Shown here piece after piece: positions 8,898 through 17,477 of a stretch of DNA of 64,000 bases (position 1 is the stretch's first letter; the number at the start of each line of letters is the position of its first letter). The translations under genes were made by a program, and so were the position numbers. Source of the DNA: Lacinutrix himadriensis (GTDB taxonomy: Bacteria > Bacteroidota > Bacteroidia > Flavobacteriales > Flavobacteriaceae). The stretch is from the NCBI RefSeq assembly GCF_001418105.1, contig NZ_LIQI01000012.1, positions 214,521 to 278,520 on the forward strand, written 5' to 3'. The notes under the pieces were generated by a model. The model was not told the DNA's origin. It ran no database searches and saw nothing but the letters and a program-made list of their open reading frames with translations.

Positions 8898-9623
8898 TTA
8901 ATCTCTAGACATAAAAATCTGTAACACATACCAAAATAATAGCATTAAAGATGCAAATAGACCTAACGAAGCAGGAATATATTGATCTACTGTATATTTA
9001 TTGATAAGGTTAGATGTTTGGTATAAAATAGAACCACCAGCCAACAAACACATTCCAACAGAAAACCATAATCCTAGGTTAAACCCAAAAAGTGTTCCTG
9101 CTATAATTAAACCTATTGCAATAAAAAAGCCAATTGTTAAACCTGTTTTTAAAAACGAAAAATCTTTTTTAGTTACAAAAACGACAGCGGTTAAACCACT
9201 AAATAAAGATAAGGTTACAATTGCTGCTTGCTGTAATATTTCTGGACCAGAATCCATATAAAAAGCTGCCATATAAATCATTGGCACAAAGATAAATGCT
9301 TCGGCTAAAATGTATAATGCATAGGCTAAATATTGCTTGTTTTTATCTGGCGTCTTTAAAGCCATTTTTTCCGCATAATTAGTAATAAACATAAAACCTC
9401 CTAGCATAATTAGCCATTTAAACCCATCGGTCATGGATAATGCAAAATTTACAATAGTCTCGCTTTGCAATAATAAATATTCAAAAAGAATAAATACTAA
9501 AACACCACCAGCAACATGCGCATAGGTTTGTTTATAAAAAGCAACACGATCTACTTGTTCTAATGCTGCAACACGTACTTTGGGTTGTTCCTCTTGAAAA
9601 GGGTTTATATTTTGATTTTCCAT
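8898..9623 (-). CDS. Bax inhibitor-1/YccA family membrane protein
   Basis: A 241-residue protein with a cytoplasmic N-terminus and seven hydrophobic segments, matching the BI-1/YccA (TMBIM) family; the order of helices and the acidic/Tyr-rich second half (AEAFIFVPMIYMA, then LAGGSILYQTSNLINKY) fit. Members are calcium-leak channels or modulators of FtsH-type proteolysis in bacteria; the role here is not known. It is transcribed away from the zinc peptidase gene upstream, from which it is separated by a terminator. Confidence 0.88.
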   Translation of the reverse strand: MENQNINPFQEEQPKVRVAALEQVDRVAFYKQTYAHVAGGVLVFILFEYLLLQSETIVNFALSMTDGFKWLIMLGGFMFITNYAEKMALKTPDKNKQYLAYALYILAEAFIFVPMIYMAAFYMDSGPEILQQAAIVTLSLFSGLTAVVFVTKKDFSFLKTGLTIGFFIAIGLIIAGTLFGFNLGLWFSVGMCLLAGGSILYQTSNLINKYTVDQYIPASLGLFASLMLLFWYVLQIFMSRD

Positions 9624-9651
9624 AAATGTTTATTTTAATTTGAAAAGTAAT

Positions 9652-9691
9652 AAAAAAAGAGACATCAAAATAAATTAATGTCTCTTTTTTA
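9652..9691 (-). terminator. Intrinsic terminator after the zinc peptidase gene
   Basis: Arms AAAAAAGAGACAT and ATGTCTCTTTTTT form a perfect stem just downstream of the zinc peptidase stop codon and 29 bases before the next start on the same strand. Confidence 0.8.
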
Positions 9692-9709
9692 TTACACGAT
9701 ATGTTTTAA

Positions 9710-10405
9710 TTAATCTCTTCCTCCAAATACTTTAAGTGCCCAATATAATAAAGAAGCTAAAGCACCAATTGCAGCAACTAAATACGTTCTAGCAGCCCAT
9801 TTAAGCGCATCTTCAGATCCTGCATACTCTTCTTGTGAAAGCATATTCTTATTTTTCAACCAAGCCAAAGCTCTGTTACTTGCATCATATTCCACAGGTA
9901 AAGTAATAAAGCTAAACAAAGTAGCAAAGCCCATAAATACTAGACCAGCAACGGCAACCCAGTAACCCATACCCATTCCTGCAGCTCCACCAAGAATTAA
10001 TCCACCAATAACCAACCATTGTGACATACCAGAAGTTACACTAACTATTGGTACTAAGGCAGATCGCATACCTAAAGCACTATAAGCCTGTGCATGTTGT
10101 ACTGCATGACCACATTCATGTGCTGCAACTGCTGCTGCTGCTGCATTGGCGTGATTGTAAACCACTTCACTTAAATTCACTGTTTTATTTTTTGGGTTGT
10201 AATGATCTGTTAATTGTCCCGGAGTAGAAATAACTTCCACATCTGTAATACCATGATCTGCAAGCATTTTTTCGGCAATCTCTCTACCGGTTAATCCGTT
10301 GCGTAAATGTACTTGTGAGTATTTCTTAAATTTTTTCTTTAATTGGTTACTTACCAACCAACTTACAAGCGCTATTGCTCCTATTAATATATAATATCCA
10401 ATCAT
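9710..10405 (-). CDS. Zinc metallopeptidase, YugP family (membrane)
   Basis: A 231-residue membrane protein of the YugP-type putative zinc peptidase family (Peptidase_M48-like, zinc_peptidase). The zinc motif HECGH lies near residue 97 in AAAVAAHECGHAVQHA. There is one N-terminal helix, then two hydrophobic segments after the motif (WLVIGGLILGGAAGMGMGY and VAGLVFMGFATLFSFITLPV) and one at the C-terminus. The segment ITLPVEYDASNRALAWL with its Glu is the typical third-ligand region. Substrates of this family are not established. The start at 10405 follows an A-rich stretch typical of Bacteroidota translation starts. Confidence 0.88.
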   Translation of the reverse strand: MIGYYILIGAIALVSWLVSNQLKKKFKKYSQVHLRNGLTGREIAEKMLADHGITDVEVISTPGQLTDHYNPKNKTVNLSEVVYNHANAAAAAVAAHECGHAVQHAQAYSALGMRSALVPIVSVTSGMSQWLVIGGLILGGAAGMGMGYWVAVAGLVFMGFATLFSFITLPVEYDASNRALAWLKNKNMLSQEEYAGSEDALKWAARTYLVAAIGALASLLYWALKVFGGRD

Positions 10406-10566
10406 TTATTTTTTTTTAGTGTTTAAATATACTATTTGTATAGCAAAAAATAAGCCAAACATTCGTTAAGAAATTTTGTCAGTTTTTAAGGAAAATAAAT
10501 GTAACTACTTGTTTTTTATTTCTTTCCCGAAAACGGAATTCTTCTCTCTTAAAACAAAAAGAAAAA

Positions 10567-10926
10567 TTATTCTTGCAAATGAATAACCTCTATTACATAA
10601 CTATTTTCAAAAATAACAATAAGATTTTCTCTTTTGGACTCAAAAAAACTTGGTGGTTTTCCTAAATAATACAGCAAGTGATCGCTTCCAGTAAGTGTAG
10701 AAGGGGATGCCGGTCCTAATAATGCAATAACCTCCTTTTTGGTTTTCCCAATCAGTAATTTACTTTCCAGAATATCTTCTGCCAACTTATATCGTGTAGT
10801 ACGTTCGCTTCTCCATTGCTGTTCATTAAACCGTTCTTCAAAAAGTCCTATTAATGTGGTGCTAAGCACAAAAGCCACAAAGAAAAACAATCCGATTTTA
10901 TCATTCCGCTTAAGTTTTAACCACAT
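10567..10926 (-). CDS. Small membrane-anchored protein with a BamE/SmpA-like motif
   Basis: A 119-residue protein with one membrane helix (about residues 11-27, IGLFFFVAFVLSTTLIGLF), then a short domain with LLIGKTKKEVIALLGPAS, which resembles the helix-turn segment of BamE/SmpA/OmlA-like domains. It has no lipobox. In many flavobacteria similar small proteins occur without known function, so the domain likeness is only suggestive. The gene stands alone, next to a decayed small gene upstream on the same strand. Confidence 0.65.
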   Translation of the reverse strand: MWLKLKRNDKIGLFFFVAFVLSTTLIGLFEERFNEQQWRSERTTRYKLAEDILESKLLIGKTKKEVIALLGPASPSTLTGSDHLLYYLGKPPSFFESKRENLIVIFENSYVIEVIHLQE

Positions 10927-10959
10927 ATTTTTATTCTGTACATTTAGTTTAGTGTCAAT

Positions 10960-11148
10960 CTATTCCTTGATACGTGTTGCCTTTTGTGTTACAGTTACTG
11001 GATAATTAATAACCTCAGGAATTTCTTCACGCACGCCTCCACTTTTCCTTTAATATTTTTACAAAAAACACTATCTAAAAATCATTTTATCTTGCGCTTT
11101 CGCGGAAAAACAAAGAAGTAAAACGATGAGAAATGGAAGTCCTTTCAT
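10960..11148 (-). pseudogene. Remnant of a small secreted protein gene
   Basis: This fills the roughly 300-base gap between leuS and the small membrane protein. An ATG at 11148 opens a good signal peptide (MKGLPFLIVLLLCFSAKAQ) that stops after 25 codons at TAG. The same frame meets two more stop codons (TAA, TAA) and then reads on for 26 codons as plausible coding sequence (REEIPEVINYPVTVTQKA) to a final TAG at 10960. Keeping one frame through three stops suggests point-mutation decay rather than a frameshift. It may instead be two unrelated fragments; moderate to low confidence. Confidence 0.4.
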
Positions 11149-11171
11149 AATTAGTATTTTACTCTAAAATA

Positions 11172-11208
11172 AAAAAAAATGGATTCCCTCTTTCGAAAGA
11201 ATCCATTA
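11172..11208 (-). terminator. Intrinsic terminator after leuS
   Basis: The stem ATGGATTC / GAATCCAT with an inner CTTTCGAAAG hairpin is followed on the minus strand by a run of nine T just downstream of the leuS stop codon. Confidence 0.85.
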
Positions 11209-11230
11209 AAGATATAATACTTCAGATTTA

Positions 11231-14083
11231 TTATCCTACAATATTTACAATTTTACCAGGAACTACAATTACTTTTTTAGGTGTTCTACCTTCTAATTGC
11301 GCGATGGTTTTTTCGTTAGACATTACTGCTTTTTCAATTTCATCTTTACTCAAATCCATTGGTAATTCGATAGTGAAACGCATTTTACCATTAAACGAAA
11401 TCGGGTAATTCTTGCTACTTTCTACTAAATGACTTGCATCAAATTTAGGAAAAGCTACCGTAGCTATCGATCCTTCATTACCTAACTGACTATATAATTC
11501 TTCAGCAATATGTGGTGCATACGGAGAAACTAAAGCCAATAAAGGTTCTAGCACTTCTTTGCTGGTACATTTTTGTGCAGTAAGTTCATTAACCGCAATC
11601 ATAAAGGTAGAAACCGAAGTATTAAAAGAGAAATTCTCGATATCTTCTTCTACTTTCTTTATGGTTTTATGTAATGTTTTTAAGTTGTCTTTTGTTGCAG
11701 CGACATCCGTAACGTTTAATCCGTTTTCACCAACATACAATTTCCATAGTTTTTTAAGGAAACCGTGAACACCTGTAATTCCGGCAGTATTCCAAGGTTT
11801 CGCTTGCTCTAACGGACCTAAAAACATTTCGTATAAACGAAGACTGTCTGCACCATACTGTTCGCAAATCGCATCTGGACTAACAACGTTGTATTTGGAC
11901 TTCGACATTTTTTCGACTTCACGACCTACTTTATAAACACCATTTTCTAAAAGGAATTCTGCGTCTTTATAATCTGCGCCAAACTCCGCATCATTTTTTA
12001 AACTTTCAATATCTAATTCATCCGATGCATTCACGTATTGTACTTTTACGTGGATTGGAGCTACTTTTTTATCTTTAATTAAACCTTGAGAAAGGTATGT
12101 ATTCGTTCCATCTTCACGATAAATAAAAGCACTAGTCCCAAGAATCATTCCTTGGTTAATAAGCTTTTTAAAAGGTTCCTCTACACCAACAAATGCTCTA
12201 TCTTTTAAAAACTTCGTCCAAAAACGAGAGTATAATAAATGTCCGGTTGCGTGTTCGCTTCCACCAATATATAAATCTACATTTTCCCAATAGTTAAGTG
12301 CGTCTTCGCTAGCAAAGTCTTCTCCTCTTTTGGCTTTTTCTTCCATATAACTAAAGAAATACCAAGAGCTTCCTGCCCAACCTGGCATGGTGTTTAGTTC
12401 TAATGGGAATACGCCATTGTGTTGAGATGTCTCGACTTCGCTCGACATGACAAGATCATTAGAGACCACTTTATTATTTACAGTATCCCAAGCCCAAACA
12501 TCTGCACGACCTAAAGGTGGCTCGCCTGTTTCGGTTGGTAAATATTTTTCTACTTCTGGTAATGTGATTGGCAAATGTGCTTTATCAATCATTTGCGGCA
12601 TTCCATTTACATAGTATACTGGAAATGGTTCTCCCCAATAACGTTGTCTAGAAAATACAGCATCACGTAATCTGTAGTTTGTTTTTCCTTCTCCTTGACC
12701 CAATTGCTCTAAATCGTAAATAGCACGTTTAGACGCTTTTTTGTAGTTCATTCCGTTAAGGAAATCACTATTTGCAATCTTCACATTGTCTTTAGCAGCA
12801 TACGCTTCTTCAGAAATATCTACACCTTCAAAAATATTAGGTATCGCAATATTAAAATGTTTTGCAAAGTCGTAATCCCTTTGATCACCACAAGGTACAG
12901 ACATTACTGCTCCTGTTCCGTAACCCGCTAAAACGTAATCTCCAATCCAAATTGGAATTGGTTCTTTACTAAAAGGATGTTCTGCATAGGCTCCTGTAAA
13001 TGCACCAGAAATGGTTTTTACATCTGCCATTCTATCGCGTTCGCTACGTTTTGCAGTTGCTAGAATATACGCATCTACTTCTGCTTTTTGCTCTGGAGTT
13101 GTGATTTGAGATACTAATTCGTGCTCTGGAGCTAAAGTCATAAAACTTACTCCGAAAATAGTATCTGGTCTTGTTGTGAAAACTTCAATAACTTCCTCAT
13201 GATTATTCACGTTGAAAGTAACAGATGCTCCAACCGATTTACCAATCCAGTTACGTTGGCTTTCTTTCAATGAATCTGTCCAATCAATAGTATCTAAACC
13301 TTGCAATAAACGTTCTGCATATGCCGAAATTCGCATCGACCATTGCGTCATTTTTTTACGTAGTACAGGATGTCCTCCACGTTCGGAAACACCATTTACT
13401 ATTTCATCATTTGCTAAAACGGTTCCTAAAGCAGGACACCAGTTTACTTCGGTTTCTGCTAAATAGGTTAATCTATATTTAAGAAGAATTTCTTCTTGTT
13501 CTTTTTGGTTGAAATTATTCCATGCTTCCGCTGTAAATACTTCGATATTATCATCGCAAACGGCGTTCACATTTGCGTTTCCTTCGGAAGCAAAAACAGC
13601 AATTAAACTTGAAATCTCTTCCGCTTTATTACTTTCATTATTATACCAAGACTCAAAAAGCTGAATAAAAATCCATTGTGTCCATTTGTAATATTCCGGA
13701 CTAGAAGTACGCACTTCACGAGACCAATCGAAAGAAAAACCAATTTGATCTAACTGTCGTCTGTATGTTTTTATATTCGTTTCTGTAGTAACTGCAGGAT
13801 GCTGACCGGTTTGAATAGCATATTGTTCTGCAGGCAAACCAAAACTATCATAACCTTGTGGATGCAATACATTAAATCCTTTATGACGTTTGTAACGCGC
13901 ATAAATATCACTTGCGATATACCCTAATGGGTGACCAACATGCAATCCTGCTCCAGACGGATAAGGAAACATATCTAAAACATAATATTTTGGTTTCTCG
14001 CTAGTATTTGAGGCTTTAAACGTTTGGTTTTCTGCCCAATATTTTTGCCATTTGGCTTCAATAGTATTAAAATGGTATTGCAT
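11231..14083 (-). CDS. leuS: Leucyl-tRNA synthetase
   Basis: A 950-residue class Ia synthetase that charges tRNA-Leu in the cytoplasm. The ATP-binding HIGH-type motif is HVGH at residues 48-51 in PSGAGLHVGHPLGY, and the KMSKS loop is near residue 725 (VEKMSKSKYN). The CP1 editing domain (about 230-420, with TRPDTIFGVSFMTLAPEH) and the anticodon-binding C-terminal domain are present. At about residues 541-556 there is an extra segment containing LVMSSEVETSQ just before the conserved ELNTMPGWAGSSWY motif; its DNA is a copy of the dispersed TGTCA-type repeat read in frame. The protein otherwise looks complete. It is transcribed alone, with a terminator behind it. Confidence 0.97.
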   Translation of the reverse strand: MQYHFNTIEAKWQKYWAENQTFKASNTSEKPKYYVLDMFPYPSGAGLHVGHPLGYIASDIYARYKRHKGFNVLHPQGYDSFGLPAEQYAIQTGQHPAVTTETNIKTYRRQLDQIGFSFDWSREVRTSSPEYYKWTQWIFIQLFESWYNNESNKAEEISSLIAVFASEGNANVNAVCDDNIEVFTAEAWNNFNQKEQEEILLKYRLTYLAETEVNWCPALGTVLANDEIVNGVSERGGHPVLRKKMTQWSMRISAYAERLLQGLDTIDWTDSLKESQRNWIGKSVGASVTFNVNNHEEVIEVFTTRPDTIFGVSFMTLAPEHELVSQITTPEQKAEVDAYILATAKRSERDRMADVKTISGAFTGAYAEHPFSKEPIPIWIGDYVLAGYGTGAVMSVPCGDQRDYDFAKHFNIAIPNIFEGVDISEEAYAAKDNVKIANSDFLNGMNYKKASKRAIYDLEQLGQGEGKTNYRLRDAVFSRQRYWGEPFPVYYVNGMPQMIDKAHLPITLPEVEKYLPTETGEPPLGRADVWAWDTVNNKVVSNDLVMSSEVETSQHNGVFPLELNTMPGWAGSSWYFFSYMEEKAKRGEDFASEDALNYWENVDLYIGGSEHATGHLLYSRFWTKFLKDRAFVGVEEPFKKLINQGMILGTSAFIYREDGTNTYLSQGLIKDKKVAPIHVKVQYVNASDELDIESLKNDAEFGADYKDAEFLLENGVYKVGREVEKMSKSKYNVVSPDAICEQYGADSLRLYEMFLGPLEQAKPWNTAGITGVHGFLKKLWKLYVGENGLNVTDVAATKDNLKTLHKTIKKVEEDIENFSFNTSVSTFMIAVNELTAQKCTSKEVLEPLLALVSPYAPHIAEELYSQLGNEGSIATVAFPKFDASHLVESSKNYPISFNGKMRFTIELPMDLSKDEIEKAVMSNEKTIAQLEGRTPKKVIVVPGKIVNIVG
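12422..12453. repeat. TGTCA-type dispersed repeat inside leuS
   Basis: On the minus strand the leuS reading frame contains GTCATGTCGAGCGAAGTC followed by GAGACATCTCAA, the same half-element found in spacers at 30717, 25681 and elsewhere in the window. It is translated as about ten extra residues of leucyl-tRNA synthetase. Confidence 0.7.
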
Positions 14084-14323
14084 TTTTGTGTTTTATCGCT
14101 TAATGAAGGCACAAATTTAAACTTATTACAACACTATTAAAAGTTTAAACGTTATAATAATAAACGAATTAAAACTACTTAATTAGTTACGTAAATTAAG
14201 TTTCTAATAAAAAGATTCCCGATTTCTCAGGAAAGACATTTTATTTGAATTCAAAAGACTTGCATCTTTTAAAGTTTCTTTTCATTTTCTTTATTATTTT
14301 TACATCATTAACAAATCCTTTTT

Positions 14324-15199
14324 ATGAGCGCATCTTTTGAAAAATACCAGAAACGTAAACTTATTTCATCTTACTTTTCGGTGGTATTAAGTATTGCTTT
14401 AGTCTTATTTTTATTAGGACTATTAGGTATGCTAATTCTTAATGCTAAAAAGGTTTCTGATCATTTTAAAGAGCAAGTGGTGGTAACTATTTACTTAAAA
14501 GATAGTGCAAAAGAGGTAGAGACAAAGCAATTGGAAAAGAGTTTGGCTTTAGCAGATTACGTAAAATCGACAGATTATGTAACCAAAGAACAAGCTGCTG
14601 CATCTATGAAAGCCGAAAATGGCGAAGATTTCATGGAGTTTTTGGGATACAATCCTTTACAAAATTCTATTGATGTGCATTTAAAAGCAGATTATGTAAC
14701 CTCAGAACATTTAGAAGATATATCTAAAGAAGCATTAAATAAAAACTTTGTTGATGAAGTCCGTTATGATAATGACTTAGTCACTTTAATGAATAACAAC
14801 GTTAAAAAAATAAGCTTTTGGGTTTTAATCCTAAGTGGTATTTTCACCTTAATTGCTGTACTATTAATTAACAGTTCTATTCGTTTGGCGGTTTATGCAA
14901 AACGATTTACCATCAAAACCATGCAAATGGTTGGTGCTACAAAACGTTTTATTCGCAGACCTTTTGTTTGGAAAAGTGTGCAATTAGGAATCATTGGAGC
15001 AATTATAGCCATGTTAGGAATGGCAGTGGTTTTATATTACTTAAACCTGACTTTCCCAGAACTAGACCTAATGCGTAACCCTATATTAATTGGCGCTCTA
15101 TTTGCTGGTGTTTTTCTTTTAGGTATAATAATCACTTGGTTTTCTACTTTTTTCGCAACACAACGTTTCTTAAATTTAAAAACCGATCAGTTGTATTAA
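14324..15199 (+). CDS. ftsX: Cell division protein FtsX (ABC transporter permease)
   Basis: A 291-residue FtsX: cytoplasmic N-terminus with the flavobacterial SFEKYQKRKLISSYFSVV start, a first membrane helix (about 20-42), an extracytoplasmic domain (about 45-165) and three C-terminal helices with the conserved QMVGATKRFIRRPFVWKS cytoplasmic loop. FtsX with the ATPase FtsE (not in this window) controls peptidoglycan hydrolases at division. It heads a same-strand series of envelope genes (lipoprotein, DUF3098, uppP, truB), an arrangement typical of Bacteroidota. Confidence 0.93.
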   Translation: MSASFEKYQKRKLISSYFSVVLSIALVLFLLGLLGMLILNAKKVSDHFKEQVVVTIYLKDSAKEVETKQLEKSLALADYVKSTDYVTKEQAAASMKAENGEDFMEFLGYNPLQNSIDVHLKADYVTSEHLEDISKEALNKNFVDEVRYDNDLVTLMNNNVKKISFWVLILSGIFTLIAVLLINSSIRLAVYAKRFTIKTMQMVGATKRFIRRPFVWKSVQLGIIGAIIAMLGMAVVLYYLNLTFPELDLMRNPILIGALFAGVFLLGIIITWFSTFFATQRFLNLKTDQLY

Positions 15200-15256
15200 T
15201 TTGCAATAAATCATGTATTTACACGTTGGTTTTATCACAACCAACCTTTAAGAATT

Positions 15257-15589
15257 ATGCGTAAACTAATTCCTACTCTCTTTTTATTCTTTCTATTGAC
15301 CTCTTGTATGGTTAAGAATAACTCATTAAAAAATACTGTAAAACAAAACATTATAGTTACTAAAATTACAGAAGGAGGTGTTAAGGACATTGTTTTTCAT
15401 GATAGCGGTTCGGACTTCTACTATATAAATCGTGGGTTAGAAAACGGATTAAATTTAGATTCTCTTAACGCTAAAGTTTTAAATAAAACCGTTACTTTGC
15501 ATCTAGCAAAATTAATTGGCGGCGCTACTTCAGAGCACATTGCCCAATTAACGCTAGGTGACGAAATTATTTACACAGAATTTAAATAA
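15257..15589 (+). CDS. Small lipoprotein of unknown function
   Basis: A 110-residue protein with a lipoprotein signal (hydrophobic stretch LIPTLFLFFLLTSC, lipid-acceptor Cys17). The mature part has no motif I recognise. It is inserted between ftsX and the DUF3098 gene; its stop codon is only two bases before the next start (15591), so the two are surely co-transcribed. It probably sits on the periplasmic face of the inner or outer membrane. Confidence 0.75.
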   Translation: MRKLIPTLFLFFLLTSCMVKNNSLKNTVKQNIIVTKITEGGVKDIVFHDSGSDFYYINRGLENGLNLDSLNAKVLNKTVTLHLAKLIGGATSEHIAQLTLGDEIIYTEFK

Positions 15590-15590
15590 A

Positions 15591-15860
15591 ATGGGAGAAC
15601 AAAAACGTAAAGAAGAAACGAAAAGCGAATTTATTTTTGGTAGAAAAAACTATAAATTCATGTTTATTGGTTTAGCTTGTATTGCGCTAGGTTTTATTTT
15701 AATGTCTGGTGGTGGTAGCGATGATCCAAATGTTTTTAGTCCAGATATCTTTAGCTGGAGACGTATACGATTAGCACCAACTTTAGTACTTATTGGTTTT
15801 GGAATTCAGGTTTACGCTATTTTGTTAAATCCGAATAAAAGTAAAGATTCTAATTCTTAA
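15591..15860 (+). CDS. DUF3098 family membrane protein
   Basis: An 89-residue protein with two membrane helices (about residues 23-40, FMFIGLACIALGFILMSGGG, and 62-80, LAPTLVLIGFGIQVYAILL) and the conserved connecting segment DDPNVFSPDIFSWRR of DUF3098. The family is restricted to Bacteroidota and almost always lies between ftsX and uppP, as here; its function is unknown but the context points to cell-wall or division work. The ATG at 15591, directly after the lipoprotein stop codon, is chosen over an upstream GTG at 15558 that would overlap that gene. Confidence 0.9.
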   Translation: MGEQKRKEETKSEFIFGRKNYKFMFIGLACIALGFILMSGGGSDDPNVFSPDIFSWRRIRLAPTLVLIGFGIQVYAILLNPNKSKDSNS

Positions 15861-15919
15861 CTATTAATTTACAAGTACAAAATAACAATTGGTAATAGTA
15901 TTTTAATACTTTTGCCAAC

Positions 15920-16714
15920 ATGAATGTTATAGACTCCATTATTTTAGGAATTATACAAGGATTAACAGAGTTTCTTCCTGTATCATCAAGTGGCCATTTA
16001 GAAATTGGTAAAGCCATACTAGGCGATAATTCGGTTCCAGAAGAAAGCCTACTATTTACCGTAGTATTGCACTTTGCAACTGCCTTAAGCACCATTGTTG
16101 TTTTTAGAAAAGACATCCTTAGTTTACTTAAAGGTGTTTTAAAATTCGAATGGAACGAAGATTTACAATTTGTATCAAAAATTGCACTTTCTATGATTCC
16201 CGCGGTTGTAGTAGGCTTGTTTTTTGAAAAACAATTAGAAGCACTATTTGGAGGTAATATTATGCTTGTAGGATGTATGCTAATAGTAACAGCAGCGCTA
16301 CTCTTTTTAGCCGACAAAGCAAAAGACACCGATAAAAAAGTAAGTTTTAAAAATGCATTTGTGATTGGTATTTCGCAAGCAATTGCCATGTTACCAGGAA
16401 TTTCTCGTTCTGGCGCAACTATTTCTACTTCTGTTCTTTTAGGAAACGATAAAACGAAAGCAGCACGTTTTTCGTTTTTAATGGTTGTTCCTTTAATTTT
16501 CGGAAAAATCGCTAAAGACCTTTTAAGTGGTGATTTAATTAATGAAACCCATAACTTAACATCACTTTCCGCAGGATTTATTGCTGCATTTATTGCAGGA
16601 TTATTTGCTTGTACTTGGATGATTTCATTGGTAAAGAAAAGTAAGCTTTCGTATTTTGCTTACTATTGTGCAATTGTTGGTGTTATTGCTATCATTTATT
16701 CCGTTTTAAACTAA
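15920..16714 (+). CDS. uppP: Undecaprenyl-diphosphatase
   Basis: A 264-residue polytopic enzyme (BacA/UppP) that dephosphorylates undecaprenyl pyrophosphate to recycle the lipid carrier of peptidoglycan synthesis; it also gives bacitracin tolerance. Visible signatures are the N-terminal GLTEFLPVSSSGHLEI motif with the catalytic Glu/Ser/His and the second motif PGISRSGATIS with its Arg. About eight membrane helices are predicted. It lies between the DUF3098 gene and truB, one base from truB. A TACTTTTG element at 15907-15914 lies only a few bases upstream of the ATG. Confidence 0.95.
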   Translation: MNVIDSIILGIIQGLTEFLPVSSSGHLEIGKAILGDNSVPEESLLFTVVLHFATALSTIVVFRKDILSLLKGVLKFEWNEDLQFVSKIALSMIPAVVVGLFFEKQLEALFGGNIMLVGCMLIVTAALLFLADKAKDTDKKVSFKNAFVIGISQAIAMLPGISRSGATISTSVLLGNDKTKAARFSFLMVVPLIFGKIAKDLLSGDLINETHNLTSLSAGFIAAFIAGLFACTWMISLVKKSKLSYFAYYCAIVGVIAIIYSVLN

Positions 16715-16715
16715 T

Positions 16716-17408
16716 ATGTTAACTGAAGAAGACTACAAATCCGGACAGGTTTTATTAATCGATAAGCCTTTAAATTGGACCTCTTTTCAAGTGGTAAACA
16801 AGCTACGTTGGAAGATTAGACAAACCTATAATATCAAAAAAATTAAAGTTGGTCATGCAGGAACTTTAGATCCTTTGGCTACTGGTTTACTTATTATTTG
16901 TACAGGGAAAATGACCAAGCAAATAGATACTTTTCAAGGTCAGATTAAAGAATATACAGGAACTATTGTTTTAGGAAGCACAACGCCTTCTTACGATTTA
17001 GAATCCGAAATAAACGAAACCTTTCCTATTGATCATATTACAAAAGATTTAGTAGAAGAAACTACAAAACAATTTACTGGGGAGATTGATCAATTTCCAC
17101 CAATTTTTTCCGCATTAAAAAAAGACGGAAAACGTTTATACGAATATGCAAGAGCTGGTGAAGAAGTAGAAATACCATCTAGAAAAATTACTATCGAGAC
17201 TTTTGAAATTACACGTTTTGAAAACAATGAAGTCGATTTTAGAGTGATTTGTAGTAAAGGAACGTACATTCGATCTTTAGCACACGATTTTGGAAAAGCG
17301 TTACATTCTGGAGGACATCTTTCGGTTTTAAGAAGAACCAAAATTGGCGATTACAATGTAGATAACGCCGTTAGCATCGAAGCTTTTATAGAAGAATTGG
17401 ATTCTTAA
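16716..17408 (+). CDS. truB: tRNA pseudouridine(55) synthase
   Basis: A 230-residue TruB that makes pseudouridine 55 in the T-loop of tRNAs. The catalytic Asp is in GHAGTLDPLATGLL (about residue 51), preceded by the KPLNWTSFQVV start motif, with FSALKKDGKRLYEYAR and the RVICSKGTYIRSLAHDFG motif in the second half. It lacks a PUA domain, normal for the short bacterial form in this phylum. The start lies one base after the uppP stop codon, indicating co-transcription. Confidence 0.95.
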   Translation: MLTEEDYKSGQVLLIDKPLNWTSFQVVNKLRWKIRQTYNIKKIKVGHAGTLDPLATGLLIICTGKMTKQIDTFQGQIKEYTGTIVLGSTTPSYDLESEINETFPIDHITKDLVEETTKQFTGEIDQFPPIFSALKKDGKRLYEYARAGEEVEIPSRKITIETFEITRFENNEVDFRVICSKGTYIRSLAHDFGKALHSGGHLSVLRRTKIGDYNVDNAVSIEAFIEELDS

Positions 17409-17477
17409 AAAATCTATTTTTTCATTTTTAACGTATCTTTAAGTGCCACCACTTAATAAAATACGTTATTAACCTAC

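Noticed and set aside
15558..15590. GTG start of the DUF3098 gene overlapping the lipoprotein gene
   Set aside because: The ATG at 15591 directly after the stop codon fits the family N-terminus.
15907..15920. Leaderless uppP transcript from TACTTTTG
   Set aside because: The spacing to a TTG is short (15 bases) and uppP is probably read from the upstream ftsX operon; too weak to list.
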